From Seminavis robusta (Eukaryota > Bacillariophyta > Bacillariophyceae > Naviculales > Naviculaceae), in contig CAICTM010000996.1 in assembly GCA_903772945.1 (NCBI GenBank), positions 1-40,214 of the forward strand: a DNA stretch of 40,214 bases, written 5' to 3'. The notes beneath the pieces are model-generated. The model did not search any database, was not told where the DNA came from, and saw only the letters and a program-made list of their open reading frames with translations. Within the stretch, counting starts at the first letter, position 1. The number at the start of each line of letters is the position of its first letter. Shown here one piece after another: positions 20,340 to 30,087 of the stretch. Both the position numbers and the translations under genes were made by a program.

Positions 20340-20778
20340 GAGCATTTTCTACCGCTCGTTTAGATATCTATGAACATTTTTCGTTTTGATATTCAGAGGA
20401 TAAACTGTCACAACTGAAAAAGCAGTCTCTATCAGTTTTGTCTATTTTTCGTTTCAATTGACTCACTGGACTCAATCTGTATGTGTTCTCATGGACGATT
20501 TCGTTTCAATTGACTCACTGGACTCAATCCGTAGGACGATTTTTATTAAATCTTCACTGGTTAAAATGGGGTCATGACAAAATCAAAACAGAGAGCAATT
20601 TTTCGTTTTGATTGGCTTGATCTAAACAAAAATTTCGTTTTCGTTTAAATTTGGTCCAAACGAAATCTAAACAGCATTTCTACAACAGTGATAGAAACAA
20701 GATATGATCAAATTTGGTTTAGATTGTGTTCAAATGACCCAATCTAAACAAAATCTGATGGTACGGTAGAAGATGCTC
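20340..20778. mobile_element. MITE with TTA target-site duplication (PIF/Harbinger-like)
   Basis: A 439 bp element bounded by GAGCATTTTCTACCG (20340-20354) and CGGTAGAAGATGCTC (20764-20778), inverted repeats with one mismatch in 15. TTA lies directly outside both ends (20337-20339 and 20779-20781), fitting a 3 bp TWA duplication as in PIF/Harbinger elements. The interior is AT-rich with TTCGTTT and TCTAAAC blocks on both strands and a 33 bp direct repeat, and has no ORF. The terminal motif resembles that of the element at 36658. Confidence 0.8.
20449..20533. repeat. 33 bp direct repeat inside the MITE
   Basis: TCGTTTCAATTGACTCACTG and the following 13 bases (20449-20481) recur at 20501-20533 with one mismatch and a 19 bp spacer. 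Confidence 0.85.
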
Positions 20779-22521
20779 TTACAGTAGTCTACATGTACTA
20801 GTACTTTGGAGACTCTCAAGCTCTCAAGCACACGTATCACAGCCGGCACCAGAAATGGTGGGAGCTAGCAGCTGTGGGAGCACCGTTCCTCATGGCACCG
20901 GTACCGGTACCGTAAAAGTATGGTACCACAGTTAGTTGATGAAAAGATTTATGGGAGGGACAGATCGATATCCAGCGGTACCGCTATTAATACTGGTACG
21001 ACTGTACCAGTACGGGACGGTGCCATCCCAACAACTAGGAAACATGGAAATCAAGAGTGAATCAGAGTTAGGGTCCAGGCTGAAAATCAGAACTAATATG
21101 AAAGCTCTAACCCTCTCTATGCAGGCTAAGCGCTTCTGCCGTCATTTGTAGGACGCACAGAAGACCACACAAAGGAGAGATCAAGGGTTGAAGCTGGAAT
21201 TAGGAAATTGACTAGTGTATGTATTTCAGTATCAATCGTGGCAAACGTATGCAGAATCACTAACATGTTCATATGTTTTCTACTTAACAATGAAAGAAAC
21301 CGTCTTTCTTTTTTTTTTCGCAAGATTGTTTAGTATGATTTGTGATAGTTCTAATCGGCCATTGGGTGGGGGAACATGAATTCTGCAAGAAGATGGGATT
21401 TAAAGCATACTTTGCTGTACTCTTGATCTCCTTCGGGGAGTTTCGTAATGGTTCCTCTTTTAATTCCCTACCGGTATAAATGACCTTTGGTCCCAACTAC
21501 TCTGGAGTATTCAGTGGGCCAAAGGCCACGAAACAGCGAAACAGCGGTACGGCTTACCAGTATAAGTATGCATAACTATGCATACACTTTGATTTTTGAC
21601 ACGAACGCGTGCCCGTCTTCTCTGGTAAGATTGCTGCGTGAGATATTCCGTAAGCTTGTTGGATTGCGAGAGTCTCGACACTCGACAGGCTAGCTAGCTA
21701 GTAGTCCACCGTTGCTGTTCGCAAACTGATGATGAAGCTTGATGAATTAGCCACTTGAGCTTACTGGAAGCAACAGCTTCCGAAATGGCGGTGATCGAAT
21801 CCTTTGAGATCTTGCGATTTCCAATGTGGACGGTACACGGTACAGTGTGAGTGCGTGGCCCCAGCAAGTGCTGCAGTACCGCCACCATTGCGTTAAAGCC
21901 CTGGCTACTGAGCCAACTGAATTAAACGGTGTTGCTTCTGGCACCTTTGGCCTTGAGACAGAAGAATTAAGAGTGCTCTCCCTGGAGGAAGGTGGAATGA
22001 AGACCGTGGCCCACCGTCCTTATGTATCTGCTACGGAGACCGTAGGTATCCAGTATAATTGAGTAATTGAGTACTAAAGTAAGTAATCGGCAACAGCAAC
22101 GCGTACGAGATACCACGATAACACCGTACAGATCGAGTTGCGTTCTCTTCAATTCAGCACTTCTTCACTCTTCGCTGCAAGCATTGCTACCGGTATCTGG
22201 AGACTCCCGTAGTTCCTATTACATGTATAAGAGCTGCGTAAGAGGCTCGATTCGATTCAACACCAATCCCTCTATCTTGCCAAACTTGCCAAAAGGAGAA
22301 GTATAGGTCGACTTGCCTCACCAAAATGAACCCAAGCTCCAACACTATTGAATAGCAGCAAAAGGCACCGTCAATACCGCTACCACTACAATAGATTGAA
22401 CTTGCTACCTACTACCTACTACTGCGTTGTTGGGTAGCATCCCTTGTTCCCACCACCATTATCCTTGAGTTAGACCAACGATTGTCAAGATAACGAACGC
22501 ATCAGCAGCAACAAAAGCAAG
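20779..22521. other. Intergenic region upstream of the RBR gene
   Basis: No gene is supported. Palindromic GGTACC/ACCGGT clusters occur at 20900-20915 and 20978-21015. A minus-strand stretch at about 21700-21890 (HIGNRKISKDSITAISEAV, KLKWL) vaguely recalls a leucine-rich-repeat protein but has stops and frame breaks, so at most it is a decayed fragment. GATTCGATTC at 22249-22258 is shared with two other upstream regions. The last 250 bp should be promoter and leader of the RBR gene. Confidence 0.4.
22249..22258 (+). promoter_or_regulatory. Candidate upstream motif GATTCGATTC
   Basis: The exact decamer lies 273 bp upstream of the RBR gene start. The same decamer occurs at 27864 and 31398, both in divergent promoter regions, and I found it nowhere else exactly in the window. 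A regulatory role is inference. Confidence 0.35.
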
Positions 22522-25044
22522 ATGTACTACCTGTACAAGAAGAAACCCGGCGATGACCGCAGCGATAGCCTGTCGACCAACGCGGCTCCAGTGACTCTGC
22601 AGTCCAACTCGAACCTGGGAGGCCATTATCCCTCTTCCAGGAGTCGCAACAGCAACCACCCCCACCAGCGACCACATCCCATCGCCGAAGAAGGGAATAG
22701 CTCTGGTAGCTTTGACGTCCCGGAAGGTCCCTTGGATTCCTCGGCTCAGCAACCCTTCAGCGGTCGAAGGCGTCGACCGGGAGCCGAAGTGGAAGATTCC
22801 GAGAGCAAACAGAAAGATGAACAGATCGTCAGGCGGATGCTGAGACGAAGAGGTCTCGAGGAACACGACTTTGCAGCAGAAGTCATGCAACCGAGAAGAC
22901 CCTCTAGAATCAGTTGTCAAAGGTGTCAGCATGACATTGCCTACAATCATCATCGAATTAGCTGCAGCAGTGACCAAGATAAGCACGTGTTCTGCAGATC
23001 ATGTGTGGTACTCTACGTAGACGCTTGGGTCAAAGGGGAAGCAGAGTATGAGCTTCGACATGGAGGTCGCCATCAGTACGCTTTACCCTGTATGTCACCT
23101 GCTTGTCAAGTGGGATGTCTTTCGGAGGCTGCCATGCAACCCATGTTGACCCATCCCATCTTTACCAGTTGTCGTCAGAAACTCGTCAGAGCCAGGGCAG
23201 AACGCTCACAGAGAGGAGGATCCGCTCAACCGAGAAGGATCCAAACCGATATGGAGCAGGATGGACAACCCTCATCGCAGAGACAGCCACACCAGCAGCA
23301 GTTGTATTCTGGCCTATCCCAACAACCCATTCACGGGGAGGCCCCCGCAGCAGATGACGACTTTCCTACCCAACGGTTGCTACGGAGACAGCCACCGGAT
23401 TACGCGCAGTACCAAATGCAGTATCAGCAACAGCAGACACGTGCCGCTCCTCCACCACAACCCTCGCAAAAGCAGTTGCAGGAACAGGAGGACTTGCGTC
23501 AGAAGGAGGAAATCAAACGACAACAGCAACGTATGCTTCATGCCATGTACCACCAACAAGGATCGTCGGCGTCACAAGCAGGTTCAGCCGCGCCCTTGCC
23601 TCCCACCATCCTAAGGCGGACATCCACGTCCAGTACCGCCACATCCAGGAGGACGGGGACGGGACAACGGGTGAGGTTCTCACTAAAGTCGACCGATCAA
23701 ATCGCTCTACCCGACGACGACTCGTCTGGGTCGTCGGCGTCATCATTGACCACAAGGTTCCCCACTTCTGTTACATCGGAAGCTCGAGAAACTGAGAAGG
23801 AAGAAAGCCAACGACGGCATCAGCGTCGTCAACTGGCACAGCATCCTCCACAACAAGAACAGCAAATGCAGGCAGCGCGACCAAAGCCTGCAAATTTTAA
23901 TACCGCTCTGACTACCTGTATGTGCTGTTACGAAGAGTTCTCCCCCAAGGTTAGCCCTGTCATTCGCTGTGATCCTCGTCGACCCAACGAGGCGTCGCAC
24001 CACTTTTGTGGAAAGTGTGTTCGAATGTACGTGGAAGAGTGGATCTTTGGGGCCGCCACTTACACGCCGCGCCCGGGACGACCCGATGAACAAGGTCAGA
24101 CAGACCTGATCTTGCCCTGCTTGCATGGCGACTGTAACGAAGGCGGCTTTCGAGACGATCAAGTGTCCCAGTCACTCACCTCAAGGTCCATGGAACAATA
24201 TCTTTCCAAGATTACGCCCATGAGAATTCAAAAGCAAGACGACGAAGAACGGCTCATGGAAATGGCCATTCGGTTGTCGTTGGAACAAGACGCTATTCAG
24301 AGGCGTGTCTCGCAGCTGCATCAAGAACAGAGGAGTGTCACGAAGGAACAAGGACATAACATGAACGTACTGATGGCGCCAGCACCACCACCGACGAGAG
24401 GGAGAATCAACCCACCTTCTATGCTGAACATCCCTCAGACGACCCTGTCGAACACTTCGTCTCTGACGTCGTTCAACACGGCGTTCCCTCAGAGTTCGAG
24501 GTCTCTCCCTGACTTGCCAAGAGGAACAATGAACATGAGCAAGTTGACAGGCAAGGGCGATGTTGGCAGATTGGTAGTACCTGCAGCCAAGAAGCCTTCA
24601 GCGGCGGTGAACGATCATGAATCAATTATTGAACAGAGCGTTCATTCTGTGGAAGAAGCCATGACTCAAGCCAAGGTTCGCACTTGCCCCAACTGCAACA
24701 CCAAGTTCTTGAAGGACGAAGACTTTTGTAACAAGCTCAAGTGCCCATCCTGCAAGACCGCCATCTGCTACATCTGTCGTCAGGTAATCCCCACCCAGGG
24801 CTACGAGCACTTTTGTATTCACAAGCAAGGGGGATGCGCGGCTTGCCTGGGTATGCACTGTCCGTTGTGGACGCAAGTAGACGATGACAATCGTCGGGAT
24901 ATGGCTGAGATGAGAACAAGAGGGTTGGATGAAGCCAATCGTATATGGGAGGAGTCTCTGCTATCAGAATACAGCAAAGGGACAGAGATTCGAGTGGACG
25001 TAGACCAACTGCTGCAGCAACCGCCAAATCCAAACAATCGATAG
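22522..25044 (+). CDS. RBR-type E3 ubiquitin ligase, RNF216-like catalytic end
   Basis: 840 residues, single exon. Two similar Cys/His-rich zinc modules come first: about 132-200 (SCQRCQ, VFCRSCVVLYVDAW, LPCMSPAC) and about 466-560 (CMCCYEEF, HHFCGKCVRMYVEEW, LPCLHGDC). A ubiquitin-interacting-motif-like helix follows at about 575-592 (EERLMEMAIRLSLEQ). The C-terminal Rcat/RING2 starts at C722 (CPNC), has the expected catalytic cysteine at C736 (DEDFCNKLKCPSC), then CYIC and YEHFCIH...C-x2-C...CPLW, which matches the extended Rcat of RNF216/TRIAD3. Gln-rich disordered linkers separate the domains. By family knowledge, RBR ligases pass ubiquitin through a Rcat thioester; substrate and linkage are unknown here. 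The ATG at 22522 is the first in frame. Confidence 0.85.
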   Translation: MYYLYKKKPGDDRSDSLSTNAAPVTLQSNSNLGGHYPSSRSRNSNHPHQRPHPIAEEGNSSGSFDVPEGPLDSSAQQPFSGRRRRPGAEVEDSESKQKDEQIVRRMLRRRGLEEHDFAAEVMQPRRPSRISCQRCQHDIAYNHHRISCSSDQDKHVFCRSCVVLYVDAWVKGEAEYELRHGGRHQYALPCMSPACQVGCLSEAAMQPMLTHPIFTSCRQKLVRARAERSQRGGSAQPRRIQTDMEQDGQPSSQRQPHQQQLYSGLSQQPIHGEAPAADDDFPTQRLLRRQPPDYAQYQMQYQQQQTRAAPPPQPSQKQLQEQEDLRQKEEIKRQQQRMLHAMYHQQGSSASQAGSAAPLPPTILRRTSTSSTATSRRTGTGQRVRFSLKSTDQIALPDDDSSGSSASSLTTRFPTSVTSEARETEKEESQRRHQRRQLAQHPPQQEQQMQAARPKPANFNTALTTCMCCYEEFSPKVSPVIRCDPRRPNEASHHFCGKCVRMYVEEWIFGAATYTPRPGRPDEQGQTDLILPCLHGDCNEGGFRDDQVSQSLTSRSMEQYLSKITPMRIQKQDDEERLMEMAIRLSLEQDAIQRRVSQLHQEQRSVTKEQGHNMNVLMAPAPPPTRGRINPPSMLNIPQTTLSNTSSLTSFNTAFPQSSRSLPDLPRGTMNMSKLTGKGDVGRLVVPAAKKPSAAVNDHESIIEQSVHSVEEAMTQAKVRTCPNCNTKFLKDEDFCNKLKCPSCKTAICYICRQVIPTQGYEHFCIHKQGGCAACLGMHCPLWTQVDDDNRRDMAEMRTRGLDEANRIWEESLLSEYSKGTEIRVDVDQLLQQPPNPNNR

Positions 25045-25189
25045 GTTGAACTGCACCATAAAACATAGATATTGTTCTACTACCATTCACAGGATGAAGT
25101 TGTTTTTATCAAATGCAGCAAAAAGTGAGAGTGATATTATGATTTTTGTTGGGGGTACTGGTAGGTAGATGCAGGCACAAGATGTGAAA

Positions 25190-25377
25190 TCAAGAAGCGT
25201 TCGCTTCTGGGGCTGCAACCTTAGGCTGCGCTAGCTACGCTGTAGAATCCCATATTACAAAGCAGATTTAAGGATCCTACTTCCATGTATCAGAACGCTT
25301 CTTGACCTGCAACCTCAGGCCGTGCTAGAATCACGAAATCACAAAAAGCTGACTTGAGATCACACTTCCATGTACCA
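25190..25377. repeat. Inverted and direct repeats between convergent genes
   Basis: TCAAGAAGCGTTC (25190-25202) is the perfect inverse of GAACGCTTCTTGA (25293-25305). A diverged direct repeat of 70-80 bp also occurs, from CTGCAACCT to ACTTCCATGTA-CA (25213-25292 and 25307-25377). The first inverted arm is itself part of a perfect hairpin AGAAGCG-TT-CGCTTCT (25193-25208). The block lies in the ~590 bp space (25045-25638) between the 3' ends of the RBR and pseudouridine-synthase genes. I see nothing else there. Confidence 0.75.
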
Positions 25378-25638
25378 ACTGCTATCTGAGAAGATGGTCG
25401 TGTCATCAGGTTCCAGCAGCAGAGTGACAGTCTGTTTCCACATCGACGGTAGTTTGTACGGCGGAGGAACGCATCCCGTGTTCTGGATTCTCACTCGGCT
25501 TCCCACCGATGCTGGTCATACGGCGTGCGTCAACCAATCCAATGGCACGATGATGCAGGCATTGCTGTACTTCGCGTCGCTAAAGTCATGGGTGCCTTCC
25601 AATGCGCCATTCAGGTCGTTGCATACACGTAGTACCAA

Positions 25639-26565
25639 TCATGCCCCCATAGTCTCTTTCTTCTTCGATTCAGACAGTAGCTCTGGACATTCACAATGCT
25701 TTTCGAGTAGGTTGTCAAGTATTTGGTGAAACGAATTGCTTCCATGCTCGGGCCACAGAATCTCTGCAAATTGCGGGGGGCACCATATTGTGATTGGTCC
25801 TTGTCCTTCCAATGCATTCGATGGAATATGGATACCAGCGGCGTGGAGGAATGTTCTTGAGCTCTCATCGTCGCCACCATCACCGTAGATTGGGTCTCCC
25901 AGCAATGGCAAGCCGACACTCTTGGCCGCGACACGAAGCTGATGGGTCTTGCCGGTATGAGGCTGGAATAGAATGCAAGTGCGTGGTCGGATCCCATCGA
26001 TGCTTCCATTCCTTGCAGTCAGATGTTCATCGAGGCCGCCCAAGCCAGCTGTGAAGAAACGCGTCACTGCAAAGTCGCTGCTAGCGACGGTCCCACTACC
26101 AGTAGTAGTTTCCTTTTGAAGGTACCAGGATTTTCGTCTTCCCCGAACCATTTCCCCTCGAACCCAGCCTTGCTTCTTTTTCTTGGGTTTCTTGCTTGAG
26201 ATCCCAACGTACAATTTGGTGACATGATTGTCTCGAAATGCACCACTCAAGATTCCAGCCATTTCCGCATCCTTGGCCAACAGCAAGATGCCGGTTGTGA
26301 CTCGGTCCAATCTATGGACTCCATAGAGACGGGGATTCTCGTCGCTGCTATTGTTGTAAAACTGTCGAAGACGGGTGATAATGCCTAACTCTCCTGTCTC
26401 GGGATTGTTGTGATGTGCAACATCCGTCGGCTTGTTGATGGCAAGGACGCGCTCTGATTCAAAGAGAACCTGAGGAACAAGTAGGCTATTGATGCATCTG
26501 GAAGAAAGGAGGACAACAATCTTAAGAAGGGTCCCTCTATGGGAGCTTGTTCTGCGGAATGCCAT
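25639..26565 (-). CDS. RluA-family RNA pseudouridine synthase
   Basis: Isomerises uridine to pseudouridine in rRNA, tRNA or other RNA. The 308-residue product shows the catalytic loop HRLDRVTTGILLLAKD with D87 as nucleophile, the preceding LAINKPTDVAHH motif, and the C-terminal PHTGKTHQLRVAAK with LLGDPIYGD. The length suits the RluA catalytic domain without an S4 domain. The first ~30 residues are basic and then hydrophobic (RRTSSHRGTLLKIVVLLSSR) and may be an organelle-targeting or signal sequence; which one I cannot decide. The start is the only ATG near the N-terminus (26565). It converges with the RBR gene; the target RNA cannot be predicted. Confidence 0.9.
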   Translation of the reverse strand: MAFRRTSSHRGTLLKIVVLLSSRCINSLLVPQVLFESERVLAINKPTDVAHHNNPETGELGIITRLRQFYNNSSDENPRLYGVHRLDRVTTGILLLAKDAEMAGILSGAFRDNHVTKLYVGISSKKPKKKKQGWVRGEMVRGRRKSWYLQKETTTGSGTVASSDFAVTRFFTAGLGGLDEHLTARNGSIDGIRPRTCILFQPHTGKTHQLRVAAKSVGLPLLGDPIYGDGGDDESSRTFLHAAGIHIPSNALEGQGPITIWCPPQFAEILWPEHGSNSFHQILDNLLEKHCECPELLSESKKKETMGA

Positions 26566-27162
26566 GGGTATGCTGCTACGAATCTAATTTGTATGTAGAC
26601 ACGTGACGATGGGTATGTTTGTGTTGTGTTGGAGGTTGGAGGCATACTAGTATCGGCGGATCGGCGGTATCATCGCGAGGATCGACCCATAACAAATAAA
26701 AATGATAAAATTTAGGACTTCTATCAGTTCACTTGGCCCCCGTAATGGTCCTCACTTTCTTGCCCCTGATCCCACAGAACCTAGTCCTGAATTTCGTTTG
26801 TTCTTTGCTTTTAAAAGCCTGGCCCCGGCTGGCTTCCGTAGATAATTTCCCTACTCTAAACCCCCCTTTACCTAGCTAGTTTAGTACCGCGGTACCTTAA
26901 GCGTCGTGGCGTCGCTCTTTTACCACTTTTATAACCTGCTGTCTTCCTCATCCAGCCCACTCCAGGAGCAAATTCTGGTCCGGTCCATTTTCAGGCCCCA
27001 CTCCCGGGCCAACAGCGGGCCCAACACCTGGACAACGCAACTCCAGCAAAACAACTGGAGTCACCCTACCGTACGGTGTATGTTTCATGTGGTCTGACTC
27101 GTAATTTTAAAACTAAAAGCATAATCACAGGCCACTATAGCACTTCATGTAGCTACTTCCTA
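26566..27162. other. Intergenic region
   Basis: This lies upstream of the minus-strand pseudouridine-synthase gene and downstream of the minus-strand lumen protein gene. It should contain the promoter of the former near 26570-26700. A TACCGCGGTACC palindrome-like cluster is at about 26885-26896 and CTAGCTAG at 26872. No gene is supported. Confidence 0.4.
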
Positions 27163-27744
27163 CTAGCTAGTATCTGCTTTGCTGTCTTTTTTGTCGTTGG
27201 TGCTTTCATTTTGATCAACATTGCTTGTACTGGTACTACTGGGAGAATCTTCTTCCTCGAAACTAAGATTCAATTTGTTTAGCAATGAATCGGCGGCTCC
27301 CTCTTGGCTGGAAGACAAAGTGGTGGCTTGTCCTTCGTCGGAAATGTCCCCAATATCCGTGCACTTGTACTCGAGATAATTGGTGAAGAATCCGGTTCCA
27401 CATAGCTGCTCGTTTCGTGGCTTCAAGGCCGCAACTGGTTTTGGTGGGATCGCAGCAAAAGAAGAGGCTGTCACAACGACGCTGAAAAGCTGCCGCATAA
27501 GGTGTCGTCTTGCTATGTTTGATGCGGCAGTGACTTCTTGTTCCTCTGCTCTCGATGACGGTGGTTCCAACCCAAACATCCGTATTGGCGCAACATGAAG
27601 GCGACCGCTCACGCTTTGATAGGAATAGGGCGGCCGTGGGACGTAAGATTCTACCACCACAGCAGTTGATGCCAATAGCCCCACTGCGAACAAGGCCGAA
27701 AAGAGCAGCGACAACTTCATCCTCGAGGCGTTTGAACTAGACAT
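27163..27744 (-). CDS. Thylakoid-lumen-targeted small conserved-looking protein
   Basis: 193 residues from the first ATG (27744); the frame upstream opens with TTG, and a second ATG at 27720 starts right at the signal peptide (MKLSLLFSALFAVGLLAS). Cleavage near ES|YVPRP resembles the diatom plastid motif with an aromatic +1. A second targeting element follows: ARRHLMRQLFSVVVTASSF ... KPVAAL, a twin-arginine-like lumen signal. The mature part is short: a core with two cysteines (NEQLCGTGFFTNYLEYKCTDIGDISDEG) split here as NEQLCGTGFFTN and YKCTDIGDI, then an acidic Ser/Asp tail. I believe similar CGTGFF proteins occur in other algae, but cannot name the family. A role at photosystems would be a guess. 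It is divergent from the TLDc gene. Confidence 0.75.
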   Translation of the reverse strand: MSSSNASRMKLSLLFSALFAVGLLASTAVVVESYVPRPPYSYQSVSGRLHVAPIRMFGLEPPSSRAEEQEVTAASNIARRHLMRQLFSVVVTASSFAAIPPKPVAALKPRNEQLCGTGFFTNYLEYKCTDIGDISDEGQATTLSSSQEGAADSLLNKLNLSFEEEDSPSSTSTSNVDQNESTNDKKDSKADTS

Positions 27745-28172
27745 GGCGTCCTTCGGCAACTTTCATGAGCTGCTTGCCAATTGCGGTACTGTATTGTCAT
27801 GATGGCAAGATCCGAGAGAGTTGAGAAATCTATTCGATTGATGACTCGATAAGATTCCTTTCCGATTCGATTCAGTCGAATCAATCGATATGGTCCACCA
27901 ACGGCTTTAATATTTATTATTATTATTATTGACAGCCAGATCCATCAATCGCCGCAACGCCTTGAAGAGTAGGTGGTGTTCACTACGGTATCGTTAGACG
28001 CTCGGTATCTCGGTATTAGACTTGTTTCTTTATTCTAAAGAGCAAGAAGGGTTTGTTGAACTTACGGTATCATAGTAGTTGTGCTGAGTATTGGATCGCT
28101 GCATCAAAAATTGCACGAGTTGACTGGAGCCGAGACAAGGCCATCGATTGAATCATTCGCCTCAATTACACA
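27745..28172. promoter_or_regulatory. Divergent promoter region, lumen protein / TLDc protein
   Basis: A 428 bp region between two divergent starts. It holds GATTCGA-TTCAG-TCGAATC (27864-27882), an inverted repeat with a 5 bp loop that contains the shared decamer GATTCGATTC, and a (TTA)n microsatellite at 27913-27930. No coding potential is evident. Confidence 0.5.
27913..27930. repeat. (TTA)n microsatellite
   Basis: Six TTA-type units in the divergent promoter region. Confidence 0.8.
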
Positions 28173-29936
28173 ATGGGCAATTCTTCTTCCAACACCGCTC
28201 AGACTCAAGAGCAAAAGGATATTAAGTACTTGGGCGATCGCATGCCCTTTGGAGATGCAGAACTGAAGAGATTGTATCGGTGTTACTACCAAATTGAACA
28301 AGCTTCCGAACGAATTTCCTTTTTGACGGATTGGGCTGTTCATGCCGATCCACAGGCAACCGATGCAGTACGGGAGGAACGAGCCCTGTTGATTGGTGTC
28401 TTGGAAGCCAAGGTGCTGCCGGAAGGATTTGGAAATCGACTCTATCAGACGGCCTTTTTGCGAAGAGGTGAGGTGTCCGTGTACAATGACAACAACAGTC
28501 CAAAGAGCAATGCTGCACCTGTCGATGAATACACTCGTGTGGCAAATTTGGAACAATTCTTCGATGGACTCTCCAACTGTGGTCGTAGAGGCACCAAGCA
28601 TGCTGTCAAGGTACTCTTTCACTGCTGCGACCAAAATGCAACCATAACAACGCCTGATGAACCCATGATTCAAGCCAATGACTTGATACAGTTGGGATAC
28701 AGGATTGCTCTTTCTTCCGCTTTTTTGAAATCCTCCAACCAAGAGGAAGAAGACGAGCAAGACAATGACATGGCACGATTCTTGCCCGCCGAAGACAAAC
28801 TTAGCCAACAAGAACTACACTCTTTTGCACAATCCATTGTAGACCATTCCAATGTCAGACGGTCACGCATGGGGATTCCCCCCTTGCCAACAACACAAGA
28901 GGAACTCTGGGTGTCGATCGACGACGTCACTTCTTGGGTCAATGATGAAGCACCACTGTTTGCAAACACGCTGTCCACCTTTATGTATCGAGTATTTAAT
29001 CCTGGACAACCCTACCCACCATCGCGAACTGAGTTTGTATATCCCGTCATTCCACAAGAATCTGCATTTTTTGAAGCTGGATCCTCCACTCTCTTGTTTG
29101 TGTTTGCGTGTTTGTCCACTGCGTTGAGTGGTCATGTGAGTGCAGACATTGAGTGGAGTTTTTTGTTTTGTTTTGGATCACTGCAGCCTCATTTTTCGTT
29201 TTCTCTTATTTCGTGCTCAACCAACAATCATCACCAGTTCCACCGATTGTACACATCCTTATCAGACGGCCTGAGCTTTAATCGACTGCAAAATTCCTTA
29301 CTGGGATACGGTGGACCAACATTGTTGATTCTTCGATCCGCCGATGGGGACTTGTTTGGGGCATTCACAGCGTCAAGTTGGAGAGAATCCAAAGACTTTT
29401 ATGGCAATTCCGATTGCTTTCTCTATCAATTGTTGCCTCGTGTGGCCGTTTATCGACCCAGTGGAAATGGCCAAAACTTCATGTATTGCAATAGTTTTGC
29501 AAGGAGTCGAGGATACGACAAACAAGCTCATGGAATTGGGTTTGGTGGTACAGTGACAGAGCCACGCCTGTTCATTGCCGAAGCATGGGATTCCTGTTCG
29601 GCGTCGAGCCGAGACATGACGTTTGAAAATGGACCATTACTAGGACAATCTGCAAGTGGTGGCGCCAATAAACAGTTTGATTTGGAAGCCTTGGAAGTTT
29701 GGGGCGTGGGCGGCGAGGAAGTTGTCAATGCAGCACTCGGAGATCGAGTCAAGGCCCGAGCAGTCAAGGATGCTGCCATCCAGAAGGCCAGGAAAGTGGA
29801 CAAAGCTGCTTTCCTTGATGACTTTCGATCAGGTATCATTGAAAGTAAGGCATTTGCTCACCGCCAGCAAGTTAAAGGGAGGGCCGATGCGGATCTGGAG
29901 GATCACGATAGGGAAGAAAGAAAGCGTGGTTTTTAA
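28173..29936 (+). CDS. TLDc-domain protein, MEAK7-like, one intron
   Basis: The whole span is one open frame, but residues 322-355 read as non-protein and interrupt the TLDc start. A 102 bp intron at 29136-29237 (donor GTGAGT, pyrimidine-rich 3' end, acceptor CACCAG) is a multiple of three; removing it joins LSTALSGH to FHRLYTSLSDG, the usual TLDc opening, and leaves 553 residues. The TLDc domain runs to about residue 500 with LLILRSADGDLFGAF, FLYQLLPRVAVYRPSG, GIGFGG and LEALEVWGVGG. The N-terminus MGNSSS is a classic N-myristoylation site, as in MEAK7/TLDC1, and the helical middle (EF-hand-like in that family) also fits. TLDc proteins can bind V-ATPase or act in TOR signalling or oxidative stress; which applies here is unknown. 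A membrane-attached location is likely. Confidence 0.85.
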   Translation: MGNSSSNTAQTQEQKDIKYLGDRMPFGDAELKRLYRCYYQIEQASERISFLTDWAVHADPQATDAVREERALLIGVLEAKVLPEGFGNRLYQTAFLRRGEVSVYNDNNSPKSNAAPVDEYTRVANLEQFFDGLSNCGRRGTKHAVKVLFHCCDQNATITTPDEPMIQANDLIQLGYRIALSSAFLKSSNQEEEDEQDNDMARFLPAEDKLSQQELHSFAQSIVDHSNVRRSRMGIPPLPTTQEELWVSIDDVTSWVNDEAPLFANTLSTFMYRVFNPGQPYPPSRTEFVYPVIPQESAFFEAGSSTLLFVFACLSTALSGHVSADIEWSFLFCFGSLQPHFSFSLISCSTNNHHQFHRLYTSLSDGLSFNRLQNSLLGYGGPTLLILRSADGDLFGAFTASSWRESKDFYGNSDCFLYQLLPRVAVYRPSGNGQNFMYCNSFARSRGYDKQAHGIGFGGTVTEPRLFIAEAWDSCSASSRDMTFENGPLLGQSASGGANKQFDLEALEVWGVGGEEVVNAALGDRVKARAVKDAAIQKARKVDKAAFLDDFRSGIIESKAFAHRQQVKGRADADLEDHDREERKRGF

Positions 29937-30087
29937 TCTGCCCGCAGTGGAACTTGATCAGCTGGACGTGCGGTATGAGCAATCAACGCAAAAGCTCCTG
30001 GATAAGCAATTTTCACTCTTCTGTGCTGGTAACAGTACAAACATTTCATAAGATAGAGTTTGGTCCTTCCACCACGAGTTTTGTTAG

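Noticed and set aside
21694..21944. LRR-like minus-strand fragment
   Set aside because: Only weak resemblance, with stops and frame breaks; not enough for a pseudogene call.
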